Source: Epinephelus fuscoguttatus (taxonomy: Eukaryota > Chordata > Actinopteri > Perciformes > Serranidae). From it: 64,000 bases of DNA. Of this stretch, positions 22,241-33,299 are shown piece after piece. Both the position numbers and the translations under genes were made by a program. The stretch is from contig NC_064752.1 of assembly GCF_011397635.1 (NCBI RefSeq), positions 6,034,607 to 6,098,606 on the forward strand, read 5' to 3'. Positions within the stretch are counted from its first letter, which is position 1; each line of letters starts with the position of its first letter. The notes under the pieces are model-generated. The model did not search any database, was not told the DNA's origin, and saw nothing but the letters and a program-made list of their open reading frames with translations.

Positions 22241-22452
22241 GGTTATGTGACGACAACGTTACGTCCCGCTGCTGATTAATAATTCACCGGCGGCCTGTAA
22301 CAAAGTGTTTTGCAGATCTGCGGAGAACAACAGGTTCATGCAAATAGCCCAGAGGACAAGCCTCTCCCCCCACACCTCCTCCTCCTCCTCCTCCCCTCCT
22401 CCTCTTGTGGGACATCCCAGAGTATAAAAGAAAACTCTCACCACAGCAGATA
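22241..22452 (+). promoter_or_regulatory. pck1: pck1 proximal promoter with TATA box, CRE-like and HNF1-like sites
   Basis: A TATA box (TATAAAAG, 22423-22430) lies about 25-30 bases before the probable transcription start near 22453. Upstream are a CRE-like half site (TTACGTCC, 22259-22266) close to TGTGACGA (22246-22253), and an HNF1-like site (ATTAATAATTCAC, 22275-22287, two mismatches to GTTAATNATTAAC). An octamer-like ATGCAAAT is at 22338-22345. In mammals the PCK1 promoter is driven by cAMP through a CRE and by HNF1 in kidney and liver, so this layout is plausible. A CT-rich (CCT)n tract (22375-22404) sits just upstream of the TATA box. The sites are pattern matches only. Confidence 0.6.
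22375..22404. repeat. (CCT)n tract in the pck1 promoter
   Basis: About ten CCT units with one interruption, ending 19 bases before the TATA box. Confidence 0.9.
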
Positions 22453-22562
22453 CAACTAACCAAGAGGGAGAAGGAATCCTCATCTCGTCTTGAAACAGCC
22501 AGCAGACACATCATCTGATGAGGCCAAGCTAGAGGCTCTCTGCTCCTCACAAACTACTGAAG
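22453..22562 (+). other. pck1: pck1 exon 1 (5' UTR)
   Basis: Inferred non-coding first exon. The start is placed from the TATA box; the end is the donor AAG|gtaacc (22562/22563). It is followed by a 448-base intron with a long CT-rich run and acceptor ccag at 23007-23010. Vertebrate PCK1 genes normally have a non-coding first exon, which fits. Confidence 0.65.
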
Positions 22563-23072
22563 GTAACCTGATGCTCTTTATTTCCAGCGTAATATGAGGA
22601 GGGAAACGGAGGTTATCTGCAGAGGGATGCTACTACATCACACAGAGTCTGATCTGGAGGCTGCAGCAAATTTGATGTAGTATTTGTTATGCAGAATAGT
22701 ATAAATTAGACAAATTATAACAGCTAACAGAGTCAAGAAAGACTGAAAATGACTTTTTTATTATAATAATGTGCTAAACTTTTTTCTATCCTTTCTCTCT
22801 TTTACCCTTGCCATCTTTTTCTTTCCTCCAATTTGTTCGCTGCTTTCTTTGCCTCTTCCCTCATCTCTTTTCTTCCTCACCCTCTTGCTGACTTTTCTTC
22901 ACCCTTATCCAATTCTCATGTCCTCTCTTCACCCTTCTCACCCCCCTTTCCTCTCCTCAATTTACCCTCTCTTTCCTTTCTTCTCCACCCCATCTGTATC
23001 TTGTCTCCAGGCTCGTCCACTCCTAGACCTCCTCTCGTCTTTTCTATCTCCGTCTATCCACACTCTACCACC

Positions 23073-26000
23073 ATGCCCCCTCAGCTTCCATCCCAGAACC
23101 AGAACGGTCCCAGGATCCTGCAGGGCGACCTTTGTGCCCTCAGCCCGGCGGTCAAGGAGTTTGTGGACGCCAATGTGACTCTGTGCCAGCCTGACTCCCT
23201 CCACATCTGCGACGGCTCCGATGAGGAGAACCGCGCCATCCTGGCCCAGCTGGAGGAGCAGGGGATGATCAAGAAGCTCAAGAAATATGAGAACTGGTGG
23301 GTTGACTGGAGGTTGATTTGAGGTGGTTTCTGGTGTGGCAAAACATACACATTTGTTTTGAAATGTTCGAGGTATTTTGATATTTGTTGGTGGGACTGGA
23401 GGGAGTGTGACCTGGGTGAGACAGAAGAAATGATGCAAGTCTGGTTCCCGATCTGATCTGTAAACAACAGCAGGTTTTAAATGGATTTTTGACTGTCAGC
23501 AGTGTATGGAGACAGTGTAACCTAACGCAACTGCCAGATTGCTCAGTCATGTTGTTGCTTTGGAAAATTTGCATAAGTTAGTCATCATCAGCTGTTGAAA
23601 CAACAGCATATGTGGAAAGGTCAACATTCTGACAAACCAGTAGGTCCAGCTCGTTCAGTCGGATCACACCAGCCTCCCGGTAGACATCAACAAACAACAC
23701 TGCTGCAAATCCTAAAATGTAATCAAACTTTCATTTCCTACCTCCCTCCTCCTCCTCCTCCTCCTCCTCCTCCTCCTCCTGTAGCTGGTTGGCCAGGACC
23801 GACCCAAGAGATGTGGCTCGTGTTGAGAGTAAGACTGTGATTGTGACCCGGGACCGGAGGGACACGGTGCCCACGCCACTGGATGGCGGAGTCAGCCAGC
23901 TGGGCCGCTGGATGTCCCCAGAAGAGTTCGACAAAGAGATGAGTCAGCGGTTTCCAGGCTGCATGAAAGGTACAACAGAGAGCGAGGTTTAATCAGACAG
24001 GATGAAGAAATGAAAACAAAATGACAAAAGTGAACATTCTGAACAAGAGCTTAGAAATGATAAGCTGTTAAATATCACTATAATTTACATTTGGGTAGGC
24101 AGCTAATCTAGCACTGTGACCTTTGTTAACACTGCTGATGTGCAGTATGTGCAGAAAAGTATGGATTTCATCTCAACTACTCAACTGAAATTGAGATCAA
24201 AATGAAGAACGCAGCTCCAGTGAAGCATGTTCATGATGTCTTACTGTCTCTGTCCTCAGGTCGTACCATGTATGTGATCCCCTTCAGCATGGGCCCCGTA
24301 GGTTCCCCCCTCTCTAAGATTGGGGTGGAGCTGACAGACTCTCCGTACGTGGTGGCCAGTATGAGGGTGATGACTCGTATGGGGAAGGCCGTGCTGTCCG
24401 CTCTGGGGACGGGCGAGTTCGTCCGCTGTCTGCACTCCGTCGGCTGTCCTCTGCCGCTCAAAAGTACGTCACCAAGCTAGATTGTCTGTCATTCAGCAGC
24501 ACAAAGGCAGTGCTGAATACTTATGAATACTAATGAAAATGACCAGTATTGCCGTTGCACTTCTGGTATTTCAACCATGATTACTGCTTATAAATAACCC
24601 ATAATACTTCAGCTATTAATACTGATTATGATGCTGTCCACTCTTTCTTCCAAGCTGTCGACTGATTCAAATAAACCAATGTGTCTTCCAGAACCCTTGG
24701 TGAACAACTGGCCCTGTAACCCTGAGCAGACGTTAATCGCCCACATCCCAGATCGCAGGCAGATCGTCTCGTTCGGTAGTGGTTATGGAGGAAACTCCCT
24801 GCTGGGGAAGAAATGCTTTGCTCTGCGCATCGCTTCACGGATTGCCAAGGAGGAGGGCTGGCTGGCGGAGCACATGCTGGTAAGGGCTGAGAAGAAAAAA
24901 CAAATTCTAACATATGACTTCCCACAACAGCTTGACTAAACTAAACATGTCTCCTGATCAGATCCTGGGCGTCACCAACCCTGCTGGGGAGAAGAAGTAC
25001 ATGGCAGCAGCCTTCCCCAGCGCCTGTGGGAAGACAAACCTGGCCATGCTCTGCCCCATGCTGCCCGGCTGGAAGGTCGAGTGTGTGGGAGACGACATCG
25101 CCTGGATGAAGTTTGACAGCCAAGGTGAGGGAGCCAAGACTCAACCTGAAGTTTAAATCAACACCTCATAATAATAACACAAGCTAACACTCCTATTGTT
25201 TGTTGCGCCCTGTTGCCAGGCAATCTACGTGCCATCAACCCAGAGAACGGCTTTTTCGGAGTTGCGCCCGGCACCTCAGCCCAAACCAACCCCAACGCCA
25301 TGGAGACCATCAACAAGAACACCATTTTCACCAATGTTGCAGAGACCAGCGATGGCGGTGTGCACTGGGAGGGAATGGACCAGTCGCTGCCGGAGGGAGT
25401 CACCATCACTTCCTGGAAGAACAAACCCTGGAGCTCAGAAGATGGTAAGAGCGTGTTCATGTTTGAAGAGCTTGCAAAAAACAGGAGGTAATGCAAATTG
25501 TGCAGGTTAGAAAAGGAAAATTAACAAGCTAACAACACCAGAAAACAGGATGGTCAACATAGACTGTGCAAAATAATGGGCGTAGCCACCATGACGTCAC
25601 CTATTAGTTTATGGACTCCCCTTCTGAGGCCTTGAATTCGGCACTTTGGCCGTCACCATCTTGATTTTTGTAGCCATAAGTGACCATATTTGGACAAGAG
25701 GGTTGAGGTAACCCAAGTGCTAGCTGTTAGCTAGGTTAGCACACTGTATTTACACTTATGGTTAACTGTGGTAATGCTAATGCTAATTTTTGCTAGCAAA
25801 AAAGGCATGTAAATAAAAAATTCATCCCTTGCACAGTTGTCATCAGGGGTTTAATTAGCTATAGAGACCAAAACCATTTTTTCTACCAGGCTGTAAAGGG
25901 GGGTCTATGAGGATTGTCTTGGTCTTAGAGCCAGCCTCAAGTGGCCATTAAAGGAACTGCAGTTTTTGGCACTTCAGCATTGGCTTCGTTTTTCAGCTCC

Positions 26001-27429
26001 ATCACTAATAATCTCAACATGCTGATTTTGATTTCAGTCAGTGGTGTAAAGATGAGCCAAAACATTTTGAAGAAGTAGGTTTTCAGTCACATTTTTTCAG
26101 ACTGTGGCTATTTAATTATCAAATCCAAAACTCAAAAATCTAATTTTCATGACTGGAGAAAAATTAAAGATTGAAAAATCTCTGTTTCAGTACAGTTAGC
26201 AAATGAGCATGCTGCTGGAGCACTTTACCTGAGTCAAAACACATTATTTTCTCTCACTGAAGGGAGAACTTTGAATAGATCAGATGGTTGGAGATGTGTT
26301 TTAAGGAGCAACGATATACATACAAAGTTATGATAAAATAAGAGAACATCACACACTGAAAGCTTACATTTCTCCACTTCCAGGTGAACCCTGCGCTCAC
26401 CCCAACTCCCGTTTCTGCACTCCGGCTGGGCAGTGTCCCATCATCGACCCACAGTGGGAATCCCCAGAGGGAGTCCCCATCGAGGCCATCATCTTCGGAG
26501 GGCGCAGACCACAAGGTGAGCAGGAACCAGAGGAGACGACAGAGACAGTGTTCAGTGGGATTAAAAAAAATAAGAAAATCATTATCTTGAATCTAACTCA
26601 TGACTCTTCGTTTCCTCTCAGGTGTCCCTCTGGTGTACGAGGCTTTCAGCTGGCAACACGGAGTGTTTGTTGGAGCAGCCATGCGATCAGAGGCCACCGC
26701 TGCAGCTGAACACAAAGGTCAGTGTCTCATCTTTCTCATGAAAATATTCCTCATCCTGAGGATATGAAGAACTTATTGCTTGGACATTTATTTGCCACCA
26801 AACACCACCAAGATCTTCATTTGTGTAAAGTTTTAGTCTGGAAGTCGATTTAAGCGACGTATGATTGACCTGTCCAAACACTAGATTGTGTCAGGACGCA
26901 TTTAAGTTCCAGGAAATAACTAAAAAGACACTCAGTAACTCTCTCCTCTCCATGTCCACCCTTATCTGCAGGCAAGGTCATCATGAACGACCCCTTCGCC
27001 ATGCGCCCCTTCTTTGGCTACAACTTCGGCCAGTATCTCTCTCACTGGCTGAGCATGGCCGACCGCCCCGGCGCCAAACTCCCTAAGATCTTCCACGTCA
27101 ACTGGTTCCGCAAGAGTCCCACTGCTGGATTCCTCTGGCCTGGCTTTGGTGACAACATCCGCGTGTTGGACTGGATGTTCAGGCGGGTGAACGGCGAGGC
27201 TGGCGCCATGCCCTCTGCCATAGGCTACCTGCCATGCAGTGACTCCCTCAACCTCCAGGGCCTGAAGGGGAACGTGGACCTGGACGAGCTGTTCTCCCTG
27301 GATCAGGAGTTCTGGCAGAGGGAGGTGGAGGATGTGAGGAAGTACTTCACCACACAGGTGAATGATGACCTGCCTAACGAGGTGGCTCGGCAGCTGGAGC
27401 TCCTGGATCAGAGAGTGAAGCAGATGTGA
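23073..27429 (+). CDS. pck1: Phosphoenolpyruvate carboxykinase, cytosolic (GTP)
   Basis: Catalyses oxaloacetate + GTP to phosphoenolpyruvate + GDP + CO2, the committing step of gluconeogenesis, in the cytosol. Coding exons: 23073-23296, 23785-23969, 24260-24463, 24692-24879, 24962-25124, 25220-25444, 26384-26515, 26622-26717, 26972-27429. They join to 1875 bases, 624 residues (human: 622), with no stop and consensus splice sites throughout. Visible functional parts: R87 (substrate), [13 protein letters not shown] near 236-246, H265, the P-loop FPSACGKTN (285-293) with reactive Cys289, VGDDIAW with D312 (metal), FGGRRP, and the mobile lid [11 protein letters not shown] (463-473). The N-terminus MPPQLPSQ has no mitochondrial targeting extension, so this is pck1 and not pck2. 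The start codon has a good context (CCACCATGC). All catalytic residues I checked are present, so it should be functional. Confidence 0.97.
23740..23780. repeat. (CCT)n microsatellite forming the polypyrimidine tract of pck1 exon 3
   Basis: About 13 CCT units run directly into the acceptor GTAG (23781-23784) of the third exon, so the repeat itself acts as polypyrimidine tract. Confidence 0.9.
25555..26005 (+). repeat. Dispersed repeat copy 2, inside pck1 intron 7
   Basis: Starts AATAATGGGCGTAGCCACCA and ends with GCCAGCCTCAAGTGGCCATT followed by a GGAACTGCAGTTTTTGGCA phrase. Copies are at 16655-17068 (inverted) and 39195-40150. It lies between exon 7 (ends 25444) and exon 8 (starts 26384) and explains why this intron, at 939 bases, is the longest of the coding introns. 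Confidence 0.75.
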
Positions 27430-28110
27430 AGGGGGGAGAGGGGGAGCATGTTAGCGAGTCTGAGGGAGCGTGACTGTAATCCTAGAACAGAATGTGAGTA
27501 ATTCAAGAACGTCTCGTCACTGTTTGACTGAAGAACTGATTTTTATAAAGCATTCATTTTTTTTAAATGGAGCCTTACAACTTTATGAAAGATCATTTCT
27601 TCTCTAGTAATTGTTTTACTGCTGTAGGTTTTTTTGATTAATTAACTAGGAATCTGCCTGTTTCAGATAATTATTCTGAAAACACTTCCTTTAAACCTGG
27701 GCTGGGGACGTTGAGATATAATTATATGAATTTATAGAGTTAACAATCAGTCCTCACTGTGCTCATCGTAAATACAACAGCGGGGTGGTTCCAGGTCAAG
27801 ACTGCTGATCTGAAGAGGAAGTGTTTCCTTTCCATTCATCCACATGCTGTCATCACAGCACTCTGTTGTTCCAATGTGTTGTCCGACTGTACGTCTGAAT
27901 TCTAATATTTAATAGTAACTTATTATAAGCGCACATCACACTGTCAAATGAGTCCAGTGTTGTTTGACCCCGGACATGGGGTAAATGTTTTCTGTTCCTG
28001 TCTTTTTTTTGCCTTAATTTATTTTTATACACCGTGTGTCTCTTGTTCTGTTTTGCTGTAATCTTGAACCCTAAAAAGGGGAGGATGAAATAAAAGTATT
28101 TTCAAGTATC
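27430..28110 (+). other. pck1: pck1 3' UTR with polyadenylation signal
   Basis: Follows the TGA at 27427-27429. An AATAAA is at 28089-28094 and a GT-rich downstream region (TTGAGTTGTGGTTGTTTT) follows at 28113-28130, so cleavage is expected near 28110. AT-rich stretches are present; mammalian PCK1 3' UTRs carry instability elements, but none can be pinpointed here. Confidence 0.7.
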
Positions 28111-28143
28111 TGGTTGAGTTGTGGTTGTTTTATTAAAGAAGGT

Positions 28144-28352
28144 TTCTGTTAGTATTTCAGCCAGGAACACTTTAGTCAAAGTAAACTTTATTTCCATCTG
28201 CAGTGTTATATTTGGCGGCATGGCTCTGTCCTGGGGCCCCTCTGCCTTTCCTAGGCCTATGCTGAAAGCCTCTTTCGTGCACCTATACGTGGAAACCTCC
28301 CTGCCCTTCCATGCGCCTACTTGAAAAGCCAAAAGCAGAGAGAGCAGCAGCA
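28144..28352 (-). repeat. Single-unit copy of the dispersed repeat that carries the 36-kb minisatellite
   Basis: The reverse complement matches 36041-36566: CTGCTGCTCTCTCTG, GTAGGCGCATGGAAGGGCAG, a GAGGCTTTC..GTAGGCCT segment, GGGGCCCCAGGACAGAGCCA, and a TGGAAATAAAGTTTACTTTG end followed by ACTAAAGTG. Here the minisatellite unit is present about once, which shows the unexpanded state. Confidence 0.75.
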
Positions 28353-28565
28353 AAGTTGCTCAATTTCTGATATTATAGGGCAGCACATCATGAGCAAAAC
28401 TGAAATGTAAAACACCCAGATCGTAAAATGATATCAACTAAACATCTTGTTCACCTGCTGTGAAAAGCACTGCAAACATAAGTAAGCAAATGTACTCATG
28501 ATAAAAGTTACTAAAGGAAACATTCATTCTCTCACTCCCCCATCTAATGCAATCATAGCATAGAG

Positions 28566-29394
28566 CAGTGGTTTCCAACTGGTTCAACCATGGGGTCCAT
28601 GGGCCGTATTCACAAAGCCTCCTAGTAAGTTGCTCCCAGTGACATTAACTTAGAATTTCCCCTTAAAGTTCAGACAAGGTCCTTGTAAAGACAAAAGTTA
28701 ATCACAGAACATCTTAGACCTTAAAAGAGCTCCTAAGGTGAAAAACTGTGAGGAGCAGGGAGGAGGACTTTTAAGAGGCTTAAGAGTTTCTTAATCAGAG
28801 GAGAAAATGGTGGAAACACAAAGAGGTCGGAGAAATATTCTCACAGTCAGCAGCTCATTTCATTTCAACTCCTTGCAGGCTCACAGAGTGGGTGTGTCTG
28901 TGACAGCCCATCACATCTGTTAAAAGAATACATCACACCTAGCAACAGGGTCGACCACACCTCCTCACTAAGATAAAGTTTGTGACCCTCCCTTGCTCAG
29001 AGTTGCTCTGAGAACTTTCCTAAATCACTCCTAAGCTAGGACTCAAAGTTAGGAGCTCTCTGAGAGTGTTCTAAGAATGTTTGTGAATACGGCCCTTAGT
29101 TTCTCCTTAGTCATTAGCTCAAGGTCCACACAGTTTAATACATTCAGCGTCCTACTTGTGTTTGGCCATGTTGTTGAGGTAGTTAGCTGTCTCTGTGAAG
29201 TAGCTATCCATTAGTCACTCACTCGACAGCAGGAAATGGCACCTAAAATGCAGCTCTGTGTTGGAAATTCACTGTAATTAAAAATAAAGATATTTTTTTA
29301 AACAAACTAGACATGTTTGCGAGTCACTTGTGGCCCATTCAGAACAGACCTGTGACCCACTTTTGAGCCGCAACCCACCAGTTGGAAATCACTG
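28566..29394. mobile_element. Non-autonomous hAT element with a nested MITE
   Basis: The ends CAGTGGTTTCCAACTGG and CCAGTTGGAAATCACTG are inverted copies of a common hAT terminus. The flanks GCATAGAG (28558-28565) and GTATAGAG (29395-29402) agree at 7 of 8 bases, as expected for the hAT target duplication. A complete MITE occupies 28601-29095, leaving about 330 bases of hAT sequence. There is no coding sequence. Confidence 0.9.
28601..29095. mobile_element. MITE of the GGGCCGTATTCACAAA family (copy 2)
   Basis: Perfect 16-base inverted ends (GGGCCGTATTCACAAA and TTTGTGAATACGGCCC). The interior is shared with 9578-10113. Length 495. It was inserted just inside the left end of the hAT element 28566-29394 and is therefore younger. 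Flanks show no evident target duplication (CAT on the left, TTA on the right). Confidence 0.9.
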
Positions 29395-29532
29395 GTATAG
29401 AGGACAAACTTCTGTGTCTAAAGAGGAGCGTACTGATGTTGGGACAACAAATTTATAGCAAATGTTCTTGTTCCTTAAATGAGCATGAGAGTCACAGAAA
29501 TGTCACGTTAAGAAACAACAGGCTTCATAAGG

Positions 29533-29909
29533 CAGTGATACTCAATTTACAGACCGTCGGGCAAAAGTGGCCTGTGATAGGGTGCTGGGTGGCTTGCCGT
29601 CTACTTTATGATAAACAATGAAAATAAATTCACACTTTTTTGTAGTTTTAATGTAAATAAGGTACAAAAAGGCATCAAAACAGGGCTTGAACCCTGACAG
29701 AAGTCTACGTTAAATGCCCCCAAATCCTAGAAACACCCCTGCACACAACCGATCTGTGCAAAGTGAGGACAGCAAATGTCAAAAGGTTTTAAACAATTCA
29801 TGTATTATAAATACTGATGAATTTTATTAACATTTGTTTATTAACTGGCTCCTCGCCTCCCGTCATTTTCCTGAAGTGGCCCCCGGGCAAAGCAAGTTGA
29901 GTTTCCCTG
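29533..29909. mobile_element. Short hAT element with perfect 8-bp target duplication
   Basis: The left end begins CAGTGATACTCAATTTACAG and the right end is AAGTTGAGTTTCCCTG, imperfect inverted termini. Identical 8-base flanks TCATAAGG (29525-29532 and 29910-29917) fix the 377-base element precisely. The interior includes GGCTTGAACCCTGACAGAAG. It is non-coding. Confidence 0.88.
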
Positions 29910-29917
29910 TCATAAGG

Positions 29918-30856
29918 ATGAGAGAACAGCAGCAAAGTTCTCTTTGCGCTTCGTCTTTTCAAATTCAGTAATTTTGTCTTCTGTTTGTTTTCTGGTGAGC
30001 GCTTCACACTGCAGACTCTCAGAGCAGTTAGAATGGCTTTTTGTCTTCTTGATTGAAATTTCTTCAGAGTTAGGACTGTAGCAGGCCACATGTGTTTGTC
30101 CCATGGTTCACCACAGCTCTTGTGTAAGACGTGAAGATAATGACGGTGACTGAAGTTAATCATCACTTACTTGTTTTTGACACCATGTGTGATCTGAATC
30201 CTGTGTGTTCCTACATCATGTCCCATGTTGCTGTGAATGTTCTTCAGTGGAGGCTTCTGGGAACAAAACACAAACAACAGTGAACTGTTACATCAGAGGC
30301 GAATCTCAATTTGACTTTTACAGATTAATTATCAGTGTGACAGATGATGTCCAACACTTATGAAGACTTTGATTTTAAAAAGACATTACTGGCATTAAAG
30401 ACAGATTAGAAGTCATTATAAAGTTTTTGCATTTTCCAATTTAGGCCTCAAATATACTCTGTTTTTCCCACAGTATATGTCAGATTGTGGAAGGAAAAAT
30501 AAACGCATGTAGTCAAGCTGCAGCTTCATTAAACAGCACGGTTGTGTTCCACAAGTGCACAAGAGAGAACGCAAACTAAGAAAAGGCCTATTACAATGTA
30601 AAAAAAACTTCATCCTATTAAGTTATTTTTTCCTGAAACTGAGTTCTTAAAGTTTTATTTTCACATGAAAATAATCGTCTACTGTCGAAACAATATATTC
30701 CCACCTAGAAATGAGAGTACTTATATTAAATGAAGGAAGAATAAGGAAGGTCACTGCACCATAATCAAGAACATTAAAACTTTATGAAAAGGTTGCAATT
30801 TTCTTACCGCAAACTTGTTTCAAGAAAACTCCAAGCATTACATTTAGTATAAAATC
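29918..30856. other. Intergenic sequence without recognised features
   Basis: AT-rich and unique-looking. Open frames on the - strand (29798-30166, 30416-30613) overlap repeat or AT-rich DNA and show no domain. Confidence 0.5.
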
Positions 30857-30924
30857 AAGTATAAAAGATATATAACATTCCCCGTGATGATCATGTTCGA
30901 TATATATTAATATCTTTTATACTT
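30857..30924. repeat. Short inverted repeat (hairpin)
   Basis: AAGTATAAAAGATA (30857-30870) is mirrored perfectly by TATCTTTTATACTT (30911-30924), with a 40-base loop. It is probably a remnant of a small AT-rich MITE. Confidence 0.6.
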
Positions 30925-31079
30925 AGTATGCCCTCTAACACAACACATCAGCCCAGTCATCAGAATAAAATGTTGACATTGTGCGTGTCTGCAAACCACA
31001 GATACGTTACATTTTAATGTTTCATATGTATCATAACAAACATTTCTAGAGTGATGTATATATGAGCTGACTTTGTCAT

Positions 31080-31440
31080 CAGGAGGTGGTGGGGATGCTG
31101 GATGGCGTGCCACTTTGCCGAGACGCCTGCCAAGCTGCAGAAAACGGTTCGAGACCAACAAACAACAAGCCCAGTTGTGATTTAGTGAATAATCACTGTG
31201 TTTCCAGCAGCTCTTCAGCCACCAAACGTGGGTGTTTTGTTGCAACCAAGATAATGCCTCAAGAAGCGGATGTTTTCAAGCTGGAGATCGTGCTCCCAAA
31301 TCAAGAGCCAAAAAAAGCTTAAACTTTCCCTAACCTTTACCAAATTGTTTTGGACCCAAACCTAACCACACATTAACCCCAGCATTGTTAAAATGTAAAG
31401 TTTTAACGTATCCATTACAACGTACAAAACAGGGTTGAGT
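31080..31440 (+). repeat. Dispersed repeat with partner at 46880-47065
   Basis: Shared phrases: AGCCACCAAACGTG (31217; AGCCACCAAACATG at 46899), TAATGCCTCAAGAAGC (versus TAGTGCTTCAAACACC), CTAACCACACATTAACCC (versus AACCACATGTTAACCAC), and AAATGTAAAGTTTTAACG (versus TTAATGTAAAGTTTCACT). The open frame at 31086-31322 is part of this repeat, not a gene. Confidence 0.6.
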
Positions 31441-31444
31441 CGAC

Positions 31445-32772
31445 TTGTCGCATGAAACAAGTTTCCAGTAGAGATCAGTATCCGTACTCATGATGAAGGA
31501 CTCATTTTGGTAGCTGCTTTCAATGTCTTATTCTTGTGATCAAAAAAGTCTTGAAGCTCAATTCTGAGATTCTTCGATGAGCAGTTGTCTAATAAATAAT
31601 AAATATGGCAACTTCTGATCAATTTCAGATTAAAATTAAGTCTGTTTAGACCACACCCAGACCCAACGTCAGGGGGTGGAGATGACTCCGGCCCAATGCC
31701 AAGGTGGGGCCCATGAAAAGGTCTATAGCTAACCCTTAAATAGGATCAAATATGACAATTTACTTAATGACTTATAACACGGACATAACTGTGCCATCTG
31801 ATCCTCCCACACCCCTGCAGATATTGTCAGCTTGGGTGGTCCATCTTACAGCGGACAAATGTAAACATGCGAGGCGGACTGCAGCCTGACCAGCGAAGTC
31901 AACATGCCTCACCAAAAATCAGGAGTTCCCTAAAAGAAAATCCAGGGTACAGCGAGAATAAGGAAATGAGTCATTATTAGCAAATAAAACCTGCTGTATC
32001 AGGGTAAGTTTTAAAGCTATAGTAAAGACACAGATATCCTATTAAACTAGAGGACCTAAGGCATCCATTGATACCAACCACGCTATGCTATCTTGTGAGT
32101 CGAGACGTCCCAGTAGTGATGCAGGAATCATGGAAAGTCTTTTGAATTCACATAAACATATACAGACAGAGCTGTGTGTAGCGCGTGCTGTTGACAGTGC
32201 GTTCCGTCTCCTGCATGTTTTGTTGCATTGACCTTGTACATTATGTGTCTGTGTGTACGTTGAGACTCTGTTAATCAGCCTGTAGCTTTAACAGCACCAA
32301 GAAACTGACTTTCTCTGAGCAACAACAGGACTGTTTGTCTGACTGTGTCGATAGATATTCTTCTTTGAGACAATTATTTACACGTCGTATTCTGCCAACA
32401 TCACGGAGCGTCTGAGTGTTCTGGTTTTCTAGTGGCCTCATCTGAGGAAATAATTACCTCACAGGCACACAGAGCCACACTCTGACTGCGTGTTGCAAAC
32501 TGCCTGTTTTCATGAACATGTCTTATCTCACTTTTTATTAACTGTGCAGGTTATTTATCATCCATAAAGACATCTCAGTATTGTTCCTGATCCGTTATCT
32601 TCCTTCTTACTTTTCCAGGTTTTTATGCGTTTTACTACATGTAAGATGTAAATATGCTATTTATGATAAACAATATGTAGCCCAACTTGGAGAACATTAA
32701 ACTTTGATGACATCTGTGGGGAAATTGTGTTTAATTTGCAGACACCTGATTACAACTTTATACTTTATAAAC
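31445..32772. other. Intergenic sequence without recognised features
   Basis: No exon, RNA gene or repeat recognised. Confidence 0.5.
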
Positions 32773-33290
32773 CAACACATTCTCACACCGACCTGGTCAT
32801 ATTTCGACGTTTGGTCATGGACTTTCCATGTCCACATATGACGCGCAAGGTACCCTGGGTGTGTTGGTTGATGACGTCGTGGGAAGTTCTGCCTGTTACA
32901 TCTATTGCCTGTTCTCAAAGACACCTCTGTTTCTCAGGAAATGTACAGTTTACATACACTCTGTTTCAAAATAAACGTCGGTACAACACTGCAAATAGAT
33001 GTTTTTTACCTTCAACAAGAAACGTACGTGGTTGGGTCTAGTGAAAAAAACAGGGTTTGGCTTTACAGTCTTACAGTAGGCCAACACTGGCCTCCTGGGT
33101 TAAAGTGGGCGGTTGTTGGACCCATCCAACACCACTCCCACCCGCCCTACTCAGACTTTCGTCCCCTTAACTTTCGTTGTTGTCCCGCCACATTTCCCCC
33201 TGATGACACCCATCGCAGTAAAACAATAATGGCAACAAGCCATGTGTTATGCTGACGGGAAAGGACGGCTTTTTCATTGGTGTTTTTTTC
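32773..33290 (+). repeat. Copy C of the unnamed ~0.5-kb family
   Basis: Left end CAACACATTCTCACACCGAC, then GGTACCCTGGGTGTGTTGG, CCTTCAACAAG, GGGTTTGGCTTTACAGTC, CCTCCTGGGTTAAAGTG, GTTGTTGGACCCATCCAAC and CCCGCCACATTTCCCCCTGA. The right terminus is missing or diverged. Confidence 0.8.
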
Positions 33291-33299
33291 AAGTGCCTC

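Noticed and set aside
22833..23321. 162-codon frame starting upstream of the pck1 ATG
   Set aside because: It only extends the true exon 2 frame backward through the CT-rich intron and forward past the splice donor. Homology starts at the MPPQL methionine (23073).
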